A program made the position numbers and the translations under genes. Of a stretch of 64,000 nt of DNA, positions 60,736 through 64,000 are shown one piece after another. Position 1 is the first letter of the stretch. Each line of letters starts with the position of its first letter. This DNA comes from Actinacidiphila acidipaludis (lineage in GTDB: Bacteria > Actinomycetota > Actinomycetes > Streptomycetales > Streptomycetaceae): the NCBI RefSeq assembly GCF_019890725.1, contig NZ_JAINZZ010000028.1, positions 1-64,000 on the forward strand, in the 5' to 3' direction. The notes below the pieces were generated by a model. It saw nothing but the letters and a program-made list of their open reading frames with translations. It made no database searches and was not told the origin of the DNA.

Positions 60736-63477
60736 TCACCCCACAGCCCCCGGCACCTCCACCGCCGACCCGGGCGCCACCACGTACGACCGATCCCCCA
60801 CCTCCACCCGCAGCCGCCGCTGGTCCGACGCGGGAACGCTGATCCGCAGGTGCGGCCCGTGGAGGGCGAGGCCGACCCCCCAGTGCTCCCGGTACCGCAG
60901 CGACAGGCCGAAGCGCGACAGTTCCGGCAGCGGGACGGGGTCCAGCCGCAGGCCGTCCTCCAGCGGCGTGAGGCCGGTCAGGCCGCGCTGGACCAGGTCG
61001 AGGGTGCCGGCCATCGCGCCGAGGTGGATGCCCTCGCCCGTCGTCCCGCCCTGCAGGTCGGCGACGTCGCCGAGCAGCGCCTCGCGCACGCACGCCCAGG
61101 CGCCGCCGCGCCGGGACCGGGCCAGCACCCAGCCGTGGACCAGGCCGCTGAGCGTCGACCCGTGACTGGTCCTGGCCAGGTAGTGGTCGACGGTCGCGGT
61201 CCAGGTCGCTTCGTCCACGGCGTACCCCAACTGCCGGAACAGCGAGCCGAGTTCGTCGGCGGGGAAGAGATAGCCGAGCATCAGCACGTCGGCCTGCTTG
61301 GACGCCTGGTAGCGGTTGACGCTGTCCCCCTCGGCCTCCAGGATCCGGTCGAGCCGCCGGATGTCGCCGTAGCGGCGCCGGTAGCCCGCCCAGTCGAGCT
61401 CCGCGAGCTCGCCGTAGCCGTCGAACTGGCTGACGACGCCCGCGTGGAACGGCACCCGCAGCCGGTGGGCGACGTCCCGCCACAGCTCCAGCTCGGCGCG
61501 GTCGACACCCAGCTCCCCGGTGAGCGCGTCCCGGCGGGGTGCGGGCAGGGCGGCGACCAGGTCCAGGGCGCGGCTCAGCACCCAGGCGGCCGTCACGTTG
61601 GTGTACGCGTTGTCGTCCAGGCCGGGCCGGTCGGCGTCCGGATAGGCGTCGTGGTACTCGTCGGGCCCCATGACCCCGCGGATGCGGAACCGCGCGCGGT
61701 CCTCGTCCCAGACGGCGCTGTGCGCCCAGAACCGGGCGATCTGGAGCAGCGTCTCCGCGCCCTCACCGTGCAGGAACGCGGTGTCGCCGGCGGCCAGGCA
61801 GTACTGCCAGACGTTGTACGCCACCGCCGAGCCGACGTGGTGCTGGAGGTGGGTGTGGTCGGGCAGCCAGCGGCCCGAGCGCGGGTTGAGGTGGAGGCGC
61901 TGGGTCTCCTCCCGTCCGTCGCTGCCGCTCTGCCACGGGTAGAGCGCGCCGGGCCGCCCGATCGCGGCCGCGGCCCGGCAGGCGGCGGGCAGGCGCCGGT
62001 GGCGGTAGCACAGCAGGGCCCGGGACACCTCGGGCAGGTGGAGGTTCAGGAAGGGCAGGACGAACAGCTCGTCCCAGAAGACGTGGCCGCGGTAGGCCTC
62101 GCCGTGCAGGCCGCGGGCGGGTACGCCCACGTCCAGGTCCGCGGTGTGCGGCGACAGCGTCTGCAGCACGTGGAACTGGTGCAGCCGCAGGACCCGCCCG
62201 GCCTCGCCCGGCACCTCCAGCCGCGCCCGCTGCCACAACTGCGCCCACGCCGCCGTGTGCCCGTCGGTCAGCGTGGCCGCGTCGGCCGCCCGGGTCACCC
62301 GGTCGAGGGCGGCGCTCAGCGGGTCGCTGATCGCCGGGTCACGCGAGGTGTGCAGGGCGACGACCTTCTCGACGGTGACGCGGCGGCCCTCGCCGACCGG
62401 CACCGCGAGCACGCGCGCGGCCCGGGTCGCGGTCGTGCCGGACGCCGACGTGCGCGGGACGGGCGCGGCGCCCCGGCCCGCCCCGCCGGTCAGCCGCACC
62501 CGCGCGGCGAGGGCGACGTGGATCCCGGAGTGCGTCGTCCGGCAGGTCAGGGACAGCGTCTCCGGACCTGGCGTGCCGGGGGTGACGTCCGCGAGGTGCC
62601 GGCCGTTCAGTTCGCGGTAGCGCTCGACGCCCTCGTTGCGGACGTCGCCGTCGAGCGCGGCCTCGATCTCGAGCTCCCGCGAGGTGTGGCGCGGGCCATG
62701 GCCCGCCCCGTGGCCTGTCCGGTCGCCCGCCCCGTCGTCCGGCCAGGCGTCCACGGTGACCTGGAGGCGCTGGACGGCGAGGTGCGGGTCGGCCATGTGG
62801 ACCAGGCGGGTCTCCTCCAGCGTCACCGTCCGCCCGGCGGCGTCCCGCAGCGTCGTCCGCCGGTGGGCCAGGCCGCCGTGCAGGTCCAGCGTCTGGACGT
62901 AGGCGAGGACGGTGGCCTCGTCCGGGGTGAACCAGTCGCCGCCCGCGGGGCGCACCCGCAGCGGGAGCCAGTTGGGCAGGTTGACGAGGTCCTCGTTCTC
63001 CACTTCGCGCCCGGCGACGTGCGAGGTCAGCCGGTTGTAGCAGCCCGCGGCGTAGGTGCCGGGGTAGTGCACGGGCCCGGCCGGCGTCTCGGCGGCGGCG
63101 CCGCGGGTGGCGAAGTAGCCGTTGCCGAGTGTGCAGAGGGCTTCGCGCAGGCGTTCGGCGGAGGGGTCGTACCCCTCGTAGCTCCAGGTCCACGTGGGGT
63201 CGGGGCCCGCGGGGCCGGGGTCGGGGTCAGGCCGGGGCTCGGGGGCATGCTCCGGATGGCCCTGGTCCGGCCGGGACTCGGGGTCAGGCTCCGCCCGGCG
63301 TACGGGTTCGGGCCGGGGCTCGACATCCGGTTCGGGCCGGGCCCGGGTCTCGACATCCGGTTCGGGCCGGGCCCGGGTCTCGACATCCGGTTCGGGCCGG
63401 GCCCGGGACCCCGCTCCGGGTTCGGGCCCGGCTCCGGACGCCGCCTCGGCCCGGGGCCCCGCGCGGCGCCGGCTCAC
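60736..63477 (-). CDS. Glycoside hydrolase family 65 disaccharide phosphorylase
   Basis: A 913-residue GH65 protein, phosphorolysing an alpha-linked disaccharide (trehalose, maltose or kojibiose type). Signatures include TLGNGYFATRG in the N-domain, GHVFWDELFVLPF, LYPWQSGSDGRE, and the catalytic general acid Glu in GVMGPDEYHDAY, then NRYQASKQADVLML. The first ~95 residues are an unusual Arg/Pro/Glu/Asp low-complexity extension with three 10-residue repeats encoded by a 30-bp DNA repeat. GTG 63477 overlaps the hsp20 stop by 4 nt, indicating coupling. The substrate is not resolvable by eye. Confidence 0.92.
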   Translation of the reverse strand: MSRRRAGPRAEAASGAGPEPGAGSRARPEPDVETRARPEPDVETRARPEPDVEPRPEPVRRAEPDPESRPDQGHPEHAPEPRPDPDPGPAGPDPTWTWSYEGYDPSAERLREALCTLGNGYFATRGAAAETPAGPVHYPGTYAAGCYNRLTSHVAGREVENEDLVNLPNWLPLRVRPAGGDWFTPDEATVLAYVQTLDLHGGLAHRRTTLRDAAGRTVTLEETRLVHMADPHLAVQRLQVTVDAWPDDGAGDRTGHGAGHGPRHTSRELEIEAALDGDVRNEGVERYRELNGRHLADVTPGTPGPETLSLTCRTTHSGIHVALAARVRLTGGAGRGAAPVPRTSASGTTATRAARVLAVPVGEGRRVTVEKVVALHTSRDPAISDPLSAALDRVTRAADAATLTDGHTAAWAQLWQRARLEVPGEAGRVLRLHQFHVLQTLSPHTADLDVGVPARGLHGEAYRGHVFWDELFVLPFLNLHLPEVSRALLCYRHRRLPAACRAAAAIGRPGALYPWQSGSDGREETQRLHLNPRSGRWLPDHTHLQHHVGSAVAYNVWQYCLAAGDTAFLHGEGAETLLQIARFWAHSAVWDEDRARFRIRGVMGPDEYHDAYPDADRPGLDDNAYTNVTAAWVLSRALDLVAALPAPRRDALTGELGVDRAELELWRDVAHRLRVPFHAGVVSQFDGYGELAELDWAGYRRRYGDIRRLDRILEAEGDSVNRYQASKQADVLMLGYLFPADELGSLFRQLGYAVDEATWTATVDHYLARTSHGSTLSGLVHGWVLARSRRGGAWACVREALLGDVADLQGGTTGEGIHLGAMAGTLDLVQRGLTGLTPLEDGLRLDPVPLPELSRFGLSLRYREHWGVGLALHGPHLRISVPASDQRRLRVEVGDRSYVVAPGSAVEVPGAVG
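63319..63408. repeat. 30-bp triplicate inside the GH65 gene
   Basis: Three 30-bp units (63319-63348, 63349-63378, 63379-63408), each beginning CTCGACATCCGGTTCGGGCC, encode repeats of a 10-residue Arg/Ala/Pro/Glu/Asp unit in the N-terminal extension of the GH65 protein. They remain in frame. Confidence 0.85.
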
Positions 63478-63893
63478 TCCTTGGTGATCCGTACGCGATG
63501 CGGCTCCGTCCTGACCGGCACCGGCACCGGCGCGGTGACCGTCAGCACGCCGTTGTCATAGGTGGCGGTGACGTCGTTCTCGTCCACCCCCGGCGGAAGC
63601 TGCACGCTGCGCGTGAAGGAGCCGTAGCGGAACTCCGACCGCTCCTTGTCCTTCTTCTCCTCGGCGCGCTCGGCGTGGACGGTGAGCACGCCGCCGTCGA
63701 CCGTGATCTCGATGTCCTTGTCGGGGTCGACGCCCGGGAGCTCGGCCCTGACCGTGTACGCCCCCTCCTCCCGGCTCTCCTCGACGCGGATCGGGTGCTC
63801 GCCGCCGGACCGCAGGTCGAGGGGCAGGTCCTCGAACCACTCCGAGAACGGCGGCCACCAGCGCGGACGCCGTTCCGTCTGCCGTGAAGTCAT
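63474..63893 (-). CDS. Small heat-shock protein (Hsp20/alpha-crystallin)
   Basis: A 139-residue holdase. The alpha-crystallin domain has HPIRVEESREEGAYTVRAELPGVDPDKDIEITVDGGVLTVHAERAEEKKDKERSEFRYGSFTRSVQLPPGVDENDVTATYDNGVLTVTAPV, including the GVL motif twice, and ends with a VRITKE tail of I-x-I character. ATG 63893 (MTSRQTERRPRW) has GGAGGGAGCG; a longer frame extends to 63998. It is the first gene of a likely stress operon with GH65 and, farther on, HTH-PPOX. Confidence 0.95.
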   Translation of the reverse strand: MTSRQTERRPRWWPPFSEWFEDLPLDLRSGGEHPIRVEESREEGAYTVRAELPGVDPDKDIEITVDGGVLTVHAERAEEKKDKERSEFRYGSFTRSVQLPPGVDENDVTATYDNGVLTVTAPVPVPVRTEPHRVRITKE

Positions 63894-64000
63894 GCTGATC
63901 GCTCCCTCCGGGGTCCTCCGCCGGCTCCGCGCCGCACGCGAGGCGGCGCACACGAGGCGGCGCATGCGAGGCGCCGCCCCGGCTTCGGGCACCGGCACCG

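Overview
The window reads as chromosomal core DNA of a Streptomyces or very close relative. It has very high G+C with G/C-ending codons throughout, many GTG starts and several apparently leaderless genes. It carries the sigE-cseA-cseB-cseC envelope-stress operon, an actinobacterial radA-disA pair, lsr2, clpC and an SCO3374-family gene. Gene content and order from trpS and proC through ilvD, disA, mutY, sigE/cse, clpC, lsr2 and the coaX-nadC-nadB-panC group are those I associate with the conserved S. coelicolor chromosome arm. The last ~8 kb looks more accessory.

Layout. 0-14 kb: tryptophanyl-tRNA synthetase behind a tryptophan leader peptide and attenuator; proC; a two-gene ABC exporter whose start codon lies in a palindrome; small membrane proteins; an atypical response regulator; a secreted SGNH esterase with a palindrome in its promoter; ilvD; a TetR gene with a TIM-barrel gene; a Ppx/GppA phosphatase; a cysteine-cluster protein; an MFS exporter. 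14-25 kb: a membrane-anchored sigma/anti-sigma fusion, radA-disA (c-di-AMP synthesis), a membrane-anchored protein, mutY, and the sigE-cseABC operon. 24-34 kb: a divergent MFS exporter/TetR pair sharing a 22-bp inverted operator-like repeat, a secreted M23 peptidase, a Uma2 gene between two near-identical terminators, clpC, an SCO3374-family gene overlapping lsr2, a GNAT and a BlaI-type regulator. 34-44 kb: membrane proteins, a sortase substrate with an LAATG signal, and the cofactor run DUF2520-panC-nadB-nadC-coaX, most members overlapping by 4 nt. 44 kb: a ~950-bp non-coding interval containing a long inverted repeat whose module recurs near 4.5 kb. 45-56 kb: a two-component system, a quinone oxidoreductase, an aldolase-like enzyme, a GAF-PAS-GGDEF protein, a flavin reductase, arfB, terD and terB genes, and a LuxR-type regulator. 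56-64 kb: an acetyltransferase, a secreted FG-GAP protein whose only sensible start codon is ATC, and a stress-type group (HTH-PPOX, GH65 phosphorylase, Hsp20).

The main themes are nutrient/cofactor supply (Trp-tRNA, proline, branched-chain amino acids, NAD, CoA), envelope-stress signalling, nucleotide second messengers (DisA for c-di-AMP, one GGDEF protein for c-di-GMP) and protein quality control (ClpC, ArfB, Hsp20). I saw no tRNA, rRNA, CRISPR array, transposase or prophage genes. All calls are from reading the sequence; no database search was run.
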